From contig NZ_FSRT01000001.1 in the NCBI RefSeq assembly GCF_900143015.1, positions 1,612,001-1,676,000 of the forward strand: a stretch of 64,000 nucleotides of DNA, given 5' to 3'. The DNA comes from Fibrobacter sp. UWB11 (lineage in GTDB: Bacteria > Fibrobacterota > Fibrobacteria > Fibrobacterales > Fibrobacteraceae). The position numbers and the translations under genes are program-made. Positions 39,701 through 46,136 of this stretch are shown here, one piece after another. The notes under the pieces were generated by a model. It had not been told where the DNA came from, searched no databases, and was given only the letters and a program-made list of their open reading frames with translations. Within the stretch, counting starts at the first letter, position 1; every line of letters begins with the position of its first letter.

Positions 39701-39916
39701 ATTCTCATCTGCATAGGCATAAAAACCTAGAGCATCCTTTTGCAAGATGTAGCCATCAGCAGTTTCATAGAAATTAAACCGCTCATCGCCAACTTGACGA
39801 ACCACAAGAATTGATCCATCAGGCTGTTTCATCGGAAAAGTGGCGTTGCTTGCAGGAATTGCAAAACTTTGCGCAGCCAAGAACAACAATAGTAACATAA
39901 TCTGAATAATTTTCAT
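36746..39916 (-). CDS. Secreted M6 family metalloprotease with four Cys/Trp modules and C-terminal sorting domain
   Basis: Exported protein of 1056 residues; signal peptide about 1-19 (LAAQSFA). The protease region (about 25-490) has the zinc motif HEFSHLLGLNDMYD (HExxHxxGxxD, first His 300), typical of M6/immune-inhibitor-A peptidases, and a Met-turn-like VMANGD. Four Cys/Trp modules follow (about 516-577, diverged, then 642-703, 776-836 and 898-958), each of the form C...FVNGKGDYDKNCYNSGL...GKCYTMNP...QWIN...WWWVE..C, joined by Ser-rich linkers (SSSSAK, SSSSVQ). The last about 75 residues (LSIATTSNGAKSVKVFSVRG ... KRIAVR) resemble a type IX secretion sorting or Fibrobacter basic terminal domain. 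Strong ribosome site GGAGGGAG; promoter at 39978. Confidence 0.85.
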   Translation of the reverse strand: MKIIQIMLLLLFLAAQSFAIPASNATFPMKQPDGSILVVRQVGDERFNFYETADGYILQKDALGFYAYADENGKSSGVYARNVGERNETEIRYLAGLNQNLIYQKLRENAQIAENFGYEKPKFAKSTIQRLPNYNKSGEVHVLVILAQYQDVKFSSADPKAQFTEYLNKEGYNKYHNTGSVRDYFIKNSNGKFRPIFDVYGPVTLSKTRASYGQIDPTPIREAMNLLDRGGIDMSLYGVYTSVIFAGPSSAGSGISDAVWPHMGSGSNIGNYSCSNEISSHAYAYDNTTTALEGIGVFIHEFSHLLGLNDMYDVNKTSNRESVGYWSVMANGDNLCPSNVDHVTNCAPVLYTAFEKMSMGWLTPEEIKESGSLRLDKIDDNQAYSVTNPNNPDEMYLLEYRSMKGWDAQLPNSGMLIWHIDYDARVWNNNGINADGNHLRADIIEAVPRTSGYGSDSDPFPGWDNVTEFNKFVFYDGYNANIALSGIKESENHEYVTFNVDKNEPFIESSSSSDNPNLVERCIEFKGNVGDVEKYCYKSGLDNMKEGKCYVLNPNHPRSVLFGYFVTDASDGSWWFETPCYEEVSSSSAKSSSSVASSSSVVSSSSIASSSSVASSSSVKSSSSVASSSSVASSSSEVVVSKCIKFVNGKGDYDKNCYNSGLRNMAAGKCYTMNPDRVREGVPQWINDDVNQTWWWVETSCGEVVVSSSSAKSSSSIASSSSVASSSSVKSSSSVASSSSVQSSSSAKSSSSVRSSSSAKSSSSVQSSSSEIVVSKCIAFKNGKGDYDKNCYNSGLRNMAAGKCYTMNPGRVREGVPQWINDDANQTWWWVETSCGEVVVSSSSAKSSSSVQSSSSAKSSSSVRSSSSAKSSSSVQSSSSAKSSSSVQSSSSEIVVSKCIKFVNGKGDYDKNCYNSGLRNMAAGKCYTMNPDRVREGVPQWINEEANQTWWWSVVPCDATVVNKALGRDNGTTAIAAAVETKANIAFFNNTLSIATTSNGAKSVKVFSVRGDMLLSETFSGASMSLDMSRFAGKGAVIVRLAEGRKVLATKRIAVR
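37240..37390. repeat. Ser-linker tandem repeats in the M6 protease gene
   Basis: Repeats of about 36 bp encode SSSSAKSSSSVQ and variants; further blocks lie at 37605-37795 and 38010-38165. Copies at the three sites are near-identical at DNA level, together with the adjoining module sequence, which favours recombination between them. Confidence 0.8.
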
Positions 39917-39977
39917 TTTCTCCCTCCGTTTTATTTGAAATTATTACAGCGATACTTTATTCTATTTGTTGCAGACA

Positions 39978-40006
39978 AATATAATTACGTTTTTTAATTA
40001 TTTCAA
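39978..40006 (-). promoter_or_regulatory. Sigma70-type promoter of the M6 protease gene
   Basis: Minus strand TTGAAA (40001-40006) and TATATT (39978-39983) with a 17-bp spacer, 62 bp upstream of the ATG at 39916. Confidence 0.75.
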
Positions 40007-40061
40007 GGCCATTTAAACGTTTTTGCCTGTTTGTCACCAATTAATTAATCAAAAGCGTTTA

Positions 40062-40100
40062 CCCCCCCCCAAAAAAAAGGTTTCCTCTTTCGAGGAAGCA
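40062..40100 (-). terminator. Second terminator with a C9/A8 homopolymer tract
   Basis: On the minus strand the stem TTCCTC-GAAA-GAGGAA (from 40083-40098) is followed by ACC, eight T and nine G. This is a plausible Rho-independent terminator lying between the scaffold-like gene and the M6 promoter. The T8G9 tract is prone to slippage. Confidence 0.6.
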
Positions 40101-40104
40101 CATT

Positions 40105-40162
40105 TCACGAAAAATATTCATTTAATCTACTCACTTCTATGTAGTATAAAATAGAAAAATAG
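40105..40162 (-). other. Duplicated intergenic remnant resembling the start of the 35374-36636 lipoprotein gene
   Basis: AAATATTCATTTAAT and GTATAAAATAGAAA here match 36627-36641 and 36661-36674 in the same order and spacing from the duplicated terminator. On the minus strand it holds an ATG with MNIF-like codons that run into the terminator at 40100. It looks like a truncated copy of the gene start that follows the M6 gene, left by a block duplication. Confidence 0.55.
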
Positions 40163-40198
40163 ACATACAAAAAAGCCCCCTCGTAAGAGGGAGCCCTT
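40163..40198 (-). terminator. Rho-independent terminator of the five-module gene
   Basis: Same hairpin as at 36683-36716 (CTCCCTC-TTAC-GAGGGGG then T6 on the minus strand), placed 32 bp after the stop at 40230. Confidence 0.9.
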
Positions 40199-40229
40199 TA
40201 TTCACAAACTGAATTTATGCGTTAGCGAA

Positions 40230-42614
40230 TTAGCGAACTGCAATGCGCTTCGTTGCGAGAACCTTACGGCCTTCAGCGAGACGAACGATTACAGCACCCT
40301 TGCCCGCAAACTTAGACATATCCAAGCTCATAGAAGCGCCGGAGAATGTTTCAGAGAGGAGCATGTCGCCACGGACACTGAACACCTTAACAGTCTTAGC
40401 ACCGTTAGAGGTCGTTGCAATGCTCAAGGTGTTGTTCATGAATGCAATGTTGGACTTAGCTTCAACAGCTGCTGCGATTGCAGTCGTGCCATTGTCGCGA
40501 CCGAGAACCTTTTCAATCGGCTTGATCTTGTCGTCGATGAGAATAATCGGTTCGTCATCGCAAGGAACTTCCGTCCACCACCAATCCTGAGTGGCAACAT
40601 TGTTGATCCACTGCTGCTTGTACTGACCATCAGCAATACGATCCGGATTCAGAGCGTAGCACTTGCCTTCTGCCATTTCGAGAAGACCGTCGTTGTAGCA
40701 GTTGATGTCGTAGTTGCCAGAGCCGTTCACGAATTCGATGCACTTGGAAACGACAACTTCGCTAGAGCTAGAAATCGGTTCAACAGAGCTGGAAGATTCT
40801 TCGCTGGAGCTGGATTCTTCAACAGAGCTGGAGGATTCTTCGCTGGAGCTGGAGAGTTCTTCGCTAGAGCTAGAAACTTCTTCAGAGCTGGAGGATTCCA
40901 CACTAGAGCTGGATTCTTCAACAGAGCTAGAAGATTCTACGACGGAGCTGGAGGATTCCGGTTCGTCGGAGCAAGCAGTTTCAACCCACCACCAGGAGTC
41001 AACGGCTCTGTTATTGATCCAGAGATCGTTAACCTGACCGCGTTCCGGGTTGAGCATGTAGCACTTGCCTTCTGCCATGTCGTTAAGACCAGCGTTGAAG
41101 CACTTGCCATTGTAGTTGCCAGAGCCGTTTACGAATTCAACGCACTTGGAAACAACGACAATTTCGCTGGAGCTGGATTCTTCAACAGAGCTGGAAGATT
41201 CTTCGCTAGAGCTGGAGACTTCTTCGGAGCTGGAAGAAACTTCTTCGCTGGAGCTGGAGACTTCTTCAGAGCTAGAAGAAACTTCTTCGCTGGAGCTGGA
41301 GATTTCTTCGGAGCTGGAAGAAACTTCTTCGCTGGAGCTGGAGATTTCTTCAGAGCTAGAAGAAACTTCTTCGCTGGAGCTGGAGACTTCTTCAGAGCTG
41401 GAAGAAACTTCTTCGCTAGAGCTGGAGACGATGATTTCAGCGGTGCACGGAGTTGTAATCCACCAATATTTATTATAACCACTCTTTTTCTTCGTCACAT
41501 CAGTGCTATAACCCTCATATCCTCTACCATGCGTAGATTTTACTTCCGGGTTGATGGTATAGCACGTGTTCTTAGCCATATTCTTCAAGCCAGACTTATA
41601 GCAGTTATCTGCAACATTGTTTTTATTGATGGTTTTGCCATTATAATCGATGCAGAGTTCAACGATTTCTACCTGAACGCTAGAGCTGGAGACATCTTCA
41701 GAGCTGGAAGATTCTTCGCTGGAGCTGGAGACTTCTTCAGAGCTAGAAGATTCCACGCTAGAGCTGGATTCTTCGACAGAGCTAGAAGATTCTTCAACGG
41801 AGCTGGAGGATTCTTCGCTAGAGCTAGAAAGTTCTTCAGAGCTGGAAGATTCTACACTGGAGCTAGAGACTTCTTCAGAGCTAGAAGATTCCACGCTAGA
41901 GCTGGATTCTTCAACAGAGCTAGAAGATTCTGCGACGGAACTGGAGGATGCCGGTTCGTCTGCGCAAGGAGTTTCAACCCACCACCAGGCGTCAACGGCT
42001 CTGTTATTGATCCAGAGGTCGTTAACCTGACCGCGTTCCGGGTTGATCTTGTAGCACTTGCCTTCAGCCATGTCGTTAAGACCGGCATTGAAGCACTTGC
42101 CATTGTAGTTGCCCGAGCCGTTTACGAATTCAACGCACTTGGAAACAACGACAATTTCGCTGGAGCTGGAAACCGGTTCAGCAGAGCTAGAAGAAACAAC
42201 TTCGCTAGAGCTGGATGCCGGTTCTTCGGAACTGGAAGAAGCAACTTCGCTGGAGCTGGATGCCGGTTCTTCAGAGCTAGAAGAAACGACTTCGCTGGAG
42301 CTAGATGCCGGAGCAACACTGGAGCTGGATTCTTCGACAGAGCTAGAAGATGCCGGAGCTTCAATGCAATCCGTTTCGACCCACCACCATGTCTGGGATG
42401 CAAAGTTGTTAATCCACTGCGGATTTTCAAGCTTGCGATCCGGATTCATAGTATAGCACTTGCCTTTCACCATGTCGTCAAGGCCGGCATTATAGCAATT
42501 ATCGCCATAATGACCAGTGCCATTCACGAACGGAATGCAAGGGGCGCCGTCTTGAGCAAAAGCCATAGCAGAGGCTACGCCCAAGAGCAATGATGTACTC
42601 TTAATGTTTTTCAT
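40230..42614 (-). CDS. Secreted five-module Cys/Trp protein with Ser/Glu linkers and sorting domain, no catalytic domain
   Basis: Exported protein of 794 residues; signal peptide about 1-20 (ASAMAFA). It consists only of five Cys/Trp modules (about 26-86, 159-218, 320-388, 492-552 and 623-690), Ser/Glu-rich linkers (SSSSEEV, SSSSVEE) and a C-terminal sorting-like domain (about 720-794, ending KRIAVR) nearly identical to that of the M6 protease. Module consensus: C-x-x-F-V-N-G-x-G-x-Y, C-[FY]-N-x-G-L-x-x-M, G-K-C-Y-x-x-N-P, W-I-N, W-W-W and a closing Cys. Module 3 is divergent and longer. The architecture suggests a surface adhesin, scaffold or carbohydrate-binding protein; binding is inference. 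Neighbours: M6 protease and GH8 endoglucanase. Confidence 0.8.
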   Translation of the reverse strand: MKNIKSTSLLLGVASAMAFAQDGAPCIPFVNGTGHYGDNCYNAGLDDMVKGKCYTMNPDRKLENPQWINNFASQTWWWVETDCIEAPASSSSVEESSSSVAPASSSSEVVSSSSEEPASSSSEVASSSSEEPASSSSEVVSSSSAEPVSSSSEIVVVSKCVEFVNGSGNYNGKCFNAGLNDMAEGKCYKINPERGQVNDLWINNRAVDAWWWVETPCADEPASSSSVAESSSSVEESSSSVESSSSEEVSSSSVESSSSEELSSSSEESSSSVEESSSSVEESSSSVESSSSEEVSSSSEESSSSEDVSSSSVQVEIVELCIDYNGKTINKNNVADNCYKSGLKNMAKNTCYTINPEVKSTHGRGYEGYSTDVTKKKSGYNKYWWITTPCTAEIIVSSSSEEVSSSSEEVSSSSEEVSSSSEEISSSSEEVSSSSEEISSSSEEVSSSSEEVSSSSEEVSSSSEEVSSSSEESSSSVEESSSSEIVVVSKCVEFVNGSGNYNGKCFNAGLNDMAEGKCYMLNPERGQVNDLWINNRAVDSWWWVETACSDEPESSSSVVESSSSVEESSSSVESSSSEEVSSSSEELSSSSEESSSSVEESSSSEESSSSVEPISSSSEVVVSKCIEFVNGSGNYDINCYNDGLLEMAEGKCYALNPDRIADGQYKQQWINNVATQDWWWTEVPCDDEPIILIDDKIKPIEKVLGRDNGTTAIAAAVEAKSNIAFMNNTLSIATTSNGAKTVKVFSVRGDMLLSETFSGASMSLDMSKFAGKGAVIVRLAEGRKVLATKRIAVR
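41160..41430. repeat. 42-bp tandem repeats encoding Ser/Glu linker
   Basis: About six copies of a 42-bp unit (two 21-bp halves) encode SSSSEEV/SSSSEEI in series between modules 3 and 4. Copies differ mainly at third codon positions. Shorter versions lie at 40765-40940, 41680-41960 and 42160-42350. Confidence 0.85.
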
Positions 42615-42902
42615 TTATTTGCCTTTTTTAGTTTATTTTAAGGTTGAATAAATGTAGTAAATCATTTATACATAATAACAAAAATCATACAACAATTATA
42701 TCATATAGATACAAAACCGCCAAATTTGCAAAATTTCGGCATTTTCAGCACCGCTGTAATTTTATTTTTACAGCTTGAAAAGTCTACAATTTCGTTTAGA
42801 TGTAAAAACAAGTTCACATAAACCCAAACAAATATTTACAAACAAAGATTATTCAAAAAAGTTCATTCAAAACAGACAAAGCGTATAAAAATTCAAACAA
42901 AA
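42615..42902. promoter_or_regulatory. Long AT-rich leader region of the five-module gene
   Basis: No gene is visible in this AT-rich stretch. A promoter candidate on the minus strand is TTGTTG (42690-42695) and TGTATA (42667-42672) with a 17-bp spacer, about 52 bp from the ATG at 42614. Further upstream 42770-42900 is A-rich on the plus strand with no clear structure. Confidence 0.5.
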
Positions 42903-42904
42903 GC

Positions 42905-42944
42905 AAAAAAAAGTCCGAGAACTGACTGTTCCCGGACTTTTTCC
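42905..42944. terminator. Bidirectional terminator downstream of the GH8 gene
   Basis: Stem AAAAAGTCCGAGAAC / GTTCCCGGACTTTTT with one bulge and a TGACT loop, A-run on one side and T-run on the other. It lies 25 bp after the stop of the endoglucanase gene at 42969. Confidence 0.9.
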
Positions 42945-42968
42945 TATTCACAATTTAGATTAAATGAC

Positions 42969-44423
42969 TTAGTCTAACTTAATCTTCTTAAGGACTGCGG
43001 AATTAGCGTTCTTGACACGCACAACATAGAGACCGCTCGGAACGCCATTCAAGGAGATGGCGACAGTGCCCCTTGCGTCCTTATCGAACGACTTCAAAAC
43101 GCTACCTGTCACAGAAATCAGGTCAACATGAACTTTTCCGTCAGTTTCAAGCTGGAGCGTTCTGCCCGAAAGCGTCATCTTCGGAGCGTTAGTCACCGCT
43201 GTAGGCAAGGCAATCGTGCCATTGCTAGAGCTAGATTCCACAGAGCTGGAGCTAGCCGGAACAGAGCTCGAAGAAACCGGGCCCGCAGGTGTTGCAGCGG
43301 CAAGATTCGGCATGTTGCCCGAAACGAGCAAACCGTTCAAAAGTTTGAGAGACTGGTTGAAGTAATTTTCATCACCAAGAGCGACGGCTTCTTTCCAGTA
43401 TTCGTCAAGCTTAGACTGGTATTTAGCATCCGAAATCAAGGCCGTCATAAGAGAAGTCACAAACGTGCTGTTGTGATCACTGCCGAGACCGCCAGACGAA
43501 CGATTAACCGATCCACTCATGCGCGAAGCAGACACTGTAGAAACAAATTCAGCCATTTTCTTGTCGAGAGCAAGAGCTCGCTGGTCACCATGCCAGCAAA
43601 CGGCCTTGGCGTTACGCCACGGAGCGCGGGAAGCATCGTAGCTGTATTGGTCATCTTCGCTCTTGCCATTTTTGTCAGTCCAGTCATCGATAAGGCCGGT
43701 CGTAACTTCTGCAGAGCTAGCTTCATACAACTTCATGTTGGCATCGTAAGCAGTCTTGTTCCAGAAATCGGCATTTTCAGTATCGACCAAAGCAAAAAGC
43801 GGCATGTAAGCCGGGTCAAAATAGCCCGGATTCTTGCGGTTGTAACCGGCATCGCCCCACTTGTCGCCCGGCAAATGCAAACCGTTCGATTCGAATTCGA
43901 ACTTTTTCATGGACTGAATGAGTTTCTTGGCATCTTCCTTGTACTTTTCATCGCCAAACTGATAGTAAGCCATCACGAGAGCGGCTGCAGCATCGATATC
44001 GCCATCGAGAGCGGCACCTTTATCGTAAGCCTGGTTGAGATTACCGACCTTCCACACCATCAGGCCGTTTTCGTTCATCATCTTTTTGTAGAAGTTCCAA
44101 ATTTTATCGAATTGCGACTGATAGCTCGTAGTGTTGTCGCTAAAGTAGACCATCAAAAGCATGCCGTAACCGACACCTTCCGAGAAGTATTCGTTGGAAC
44201 CCGGGTTAGAACGCACACCGGCCACATCGCCTTCTTCGTTGTACATGGTCTTGAGCCAATAAGCAAACTGGGACTTCAATTCTTCGGAAGCCTTAGCCTT
44301 GTCGCTCAAAAGCGTTGCGTTTCCACCATAATCGGACATCTGCGGAAACGGGAAGTTCACCTTAGCCTGAGCAAGACCAAAAGCAAAGAGGCCTGCAAGA
44401 CCCAATTTTGCCAAACAATTCAT
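42969..44423 (-). CDS. GH8 family endoglucanase with C-terminal sorting domain
   Basis: Secreted glycoside hydrolase of 484 residues; signal peptide about 1-20 (LFAFGLAQA). The GH8 fold (about 22-365) shows the proton-donor Glu82 in SEGVGYGMLLMV, the DGDIDAAAALVMAYYQFGD block with substrate-binding Asp, and APWRNAKAVCWHGDQRAL near the second half. GH8 enzymes are inverting endo-beta-1,4-glucanases (also xylanases or chitosanases). A short Ser-rich linker precedes a C-terminal sorting-like domain (VHVDLISVTGSVLKSFD ... GLYVVRVKN...KKIKLD). ATG 44423 has GGAG; a TTG at 44429 is in frame but less likely. Its promoter and terminator make it monocistronic. A role in cellulose breakdown fits the genus. 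Confidence 0.9.
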   Translation of the reverse strand: MNCLAKLGLAGLFAFGLAQAKVNFPFPQMSDYGGNATLLSDKAKASEELKSQFAYWLKTMYNEEGDVAGVRSNPGSNEYFSEGVGYGMLLMVYFSDNTTSYQSQFDKIWNFYKKMMNENGLMVWKVGNLNQAYDKGAALDGDIDAAAALVMAYYQFGDEKYKEDAKKLIQSMKKFEFESNGLHLPGDKWGDAGYNRKNPGYFDPAYMPLFALVDTENADFWNKTAYDANMKLYEASSAEVTTGLIDDWTDKNGKSEDDQYSYDASRAPWRNAKAVCWHGDQRALALDKKMAEFVSTVSASRMSGSVNRSSGGLGSDHNSTFVTSLMTALISDAKYQSKLDEYWKEAVALGDENYFNQSLKLLNGLLVSGNMPNLAAATPAGPVSSSSVPASSSSVESSSSNGTIALPTAVTNAPKMTLSGRTLQLETDGKVHVDLISVTGSVLKSFDKDARGTVAISLNGVPSGLYVVRVKNANSAVLKKIKLD

Positions 44424-44435
44424 ACACAACTCCTA

Positions 44436-44449
44436 TGCCCAATGGGCCG
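44436..44449. promoter_or_regulatory. GCCCAATGGGC palindrome in the GH8 leader
   Basis: Short palindrome TGCCCAATGGGC(C) between the promoter and the ribosome site of the endoglucanase gene; could be an operator or small mRNA hairpin. Only one copy is seen in the window. Confidence 0.3.
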
Positions 44450-44456
44450 TTAAATC

Positions 44457-44484
44457 CATATAAAAATAAATTTTTAACAGCCAA
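44457..44484 (-). promoter_or_regulatory. Promoter of the GH8 gene
   Basis: Minus strand TTGGCT (44479-44484) and TATATG (44457-44462), spacer 16 bp, 34 bp upstream of the ATG. Confidence 0.55.
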
Positions 44485-44509
44485 ATTTATATTATTTAAC
44501 ACATACGTT

Positions 44510-46129
44510 TTAACGATTTGTGCGGTCCATCACGACAAAAAACGGGTCATGATACGCCACGTGCCAATTTTCGGCAGAATCAAGCGTGGCAATCAATTTA
44601 TCCCAGCGGGCATAATAGCGGAGCGGTAGCACAACGCGGTCCATGTTCTGCAATTCTGCTTCATGGAGGAATACACGCGGAGATTCTGCATACCGCAGGT
44701 AATTTTCGAAAAATTCCGCTGTTTTGAGGATAAAACGACCATCGATATACGTAGAATCGGATGGATTCACAAAAGCCAAATAGCCCCCGGCGCGGTCATC
44801 ATTGAAAAGTCTCCCCGAATGCGGATGCGATTTCATCCATTCTGCAGCAGCGACTGGAACGCGCTGGTACGCCACCATGGAATCATAAGCCAATAGCGAT
44901 TTCACCCAAAGCCCAAAGAGGAACGCAATGAGGAGCATAGGAAGTAGCGCATAGAGAGCCGACCGCTTACCTTCGGCAGAACTCAAACGAGCGAAGAATC
45001 GCGTTTTCAAGGCGACCGCAAAAAAAACAGGCAAAAAGAGCACAAAATTGCGTTCGGCAATAAGCGCAAGAACAGCCGTTACAACAAGGCAAAAAGGCTG
45101 CAAGCGGCAATCCAGTATGGCCTCGGTCCGTTCCGTCCTTTGCCAAACCAACCGCCCCGAAGAATAGGGTGATTTTCGAGAATACCACTGGACACACGCC
45201 AACGCAAGCCCCGCAAGAATAAGAACAATCATCAGCGCTGATTGCAATACATTCTCCCCCGCCATCAAAAGCGTTATGGGAGAGCGATTTTCAGCAATTT
45301 CACTTGCAAAAACGGCAGCAGAAGGAGAAAGCCCTACCAAACGATCAAACAATCCCACCGGATAAATGAACAAGTGCGGACCATCTCGATGCAAGAAGGG
45401 CATTACAAGCATAATCGCGACAAAAGCGAGTTGCCCCCAATACCTTTTATAATCCAATTTTTTCCAGCTCCAAACAACCATATTCCACACTTCAAACTCG
45501 AACGCGAACACCGTAAATGCAAAAAGCAACCCAAGAATATACAATCCCTGAAATCTGCACCAGAACCATTGAATGGCAAGAATCAACAAAGCCGATGCAA
45601 TTAACCTTGCTTTATAAATTCGAACGCTATACTGATGTTCCTCCCCAAGACCTTTATGGCGAAGGTAGTGACTTTTCCCAGCTGTAATAAAAAGCCACGG
45701 CAAAACGTTCCAGTAAATGCCGAGGAAAATCAAGCTGAAAAGTACCGGTCGGATTTCAAATTGATAACGGAAAATAAAGAGGATTACCGCAAAAATTGCA
45801 AAGCAAATAATAGATTGCTTCACCCCTACGGGGTTCGCAATGACGTTGTCTTGACGAGTTCGTACCGAAGGCCACAAGAACAGTGCAAAAACGAGGCCCC
45901 ACAGAATCGCCTTAAACGCAACGAGCAACCTCGCACCACCGAGGTTGTACACAAAAGCAACTATTTGCTGAAAATACTCGTGCACATTCACGACAGGCTC
46001 ACGAACCGGAGTCCATGTAGTCACCCATTCGCGTGCACAAGCCAAATGCCACCAGATATCGGTATCTGTCAGCGGAAACACTGCAAAAAGCGCAACCGCT
46101 ATAGACACCAATACCAAAAGCAACATCAT
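44510..46129 (-). CDS. Polytopic GT-C-like membrane protein, with in-frame repeat insertion
   Basis: Protein of 539 residues with about ten membrane helices. The start (FPLTDTDIWWHLACAREW) has an acidic first loop like GT-C glycosyltransferases, and the soluble C-terminal part (AAEWMKSHPHSGRLFNDDRAGGYLAF, STYIDGRF, PFFVVMDR) matches the tail pattern of a common group of uncharacterised bacterial GT-C-like proteins. These use lipid-phosphate sugars to glycosylate surface molecules. Residues about 89-106 (RTRQDNVIANPVGVKQS) come from a dispersed repeat at 45812-45845. It is the last gene of the long minus-strand locus, 7 bp after the TIGR02171-type gene. Enzyme activity is inference. Confidence 0.55.
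   Translation of the reverse strand: MMLLLVLVSIAVALFAVFPLTDTDIWWHLACAREWVTTWTPVREPVVNVHEYFQQIVAFVYNLGGARLLVAFKAILWGLVFALFLWPSVRTRQDNVIANPVGVKQSIICFAIFAVILFIFRYQFEIRPVLFSLIFLGIYWNVLPWLFITAGKSHYLRHKGLGEEHQYSVRIYKARLIASALLILAIQWFWCRFQGLYILGLLFAFTVFAFEFEVWNMVVWSWKKLDYKRYWGQLAFVAIMLVMPFLHRDGPHLFIYPVGLFDRLVGLSPSAAVFASEIAENRSPITLLMAGENVLQSALMIVLILAGLALACVQWYSRKSPYSSGRLVWQRTERTEAILDCRLQPFCLVVTAVLALIAERNFVLFLPVFFAVALKTRFFARLSSAEGKRSALYALLPMLLIAFLFGLWVKSLLAYDSMVAYQRVPVAAAEWMKSHPHSGRLFNDDRAGGYLAFVNPSDSTYIDGRFILKTAEFFENYLRYAESPRVFLHEAELQNMDRVVLPLRYYARWDKLIATLDSAENWHVAYHDPFFVVMDRTNR
45812..45845. repeat. Dispersed GTCATTGCGA-type repeat inside the GT-C-like gene
   Basis: On the minus strand it reads CGTCATTGCGAACC...GAAGCAATCT with an internal CCCC/GGGG palindrome, the GTCATTGCGA...GAAGCAATC repeat type common between genes in many bacteria. 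Here it is translated in frame. Confidence 0.75.
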
Positions 46130-46136
46130 CTAGCGC

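Noticed and set aside
41160-41430. CRISPR or satellite array in the five-module gene
   Set aside because: The 42-bp period is a multiple of three and encodes SSSSEEV; it is part of a protein.
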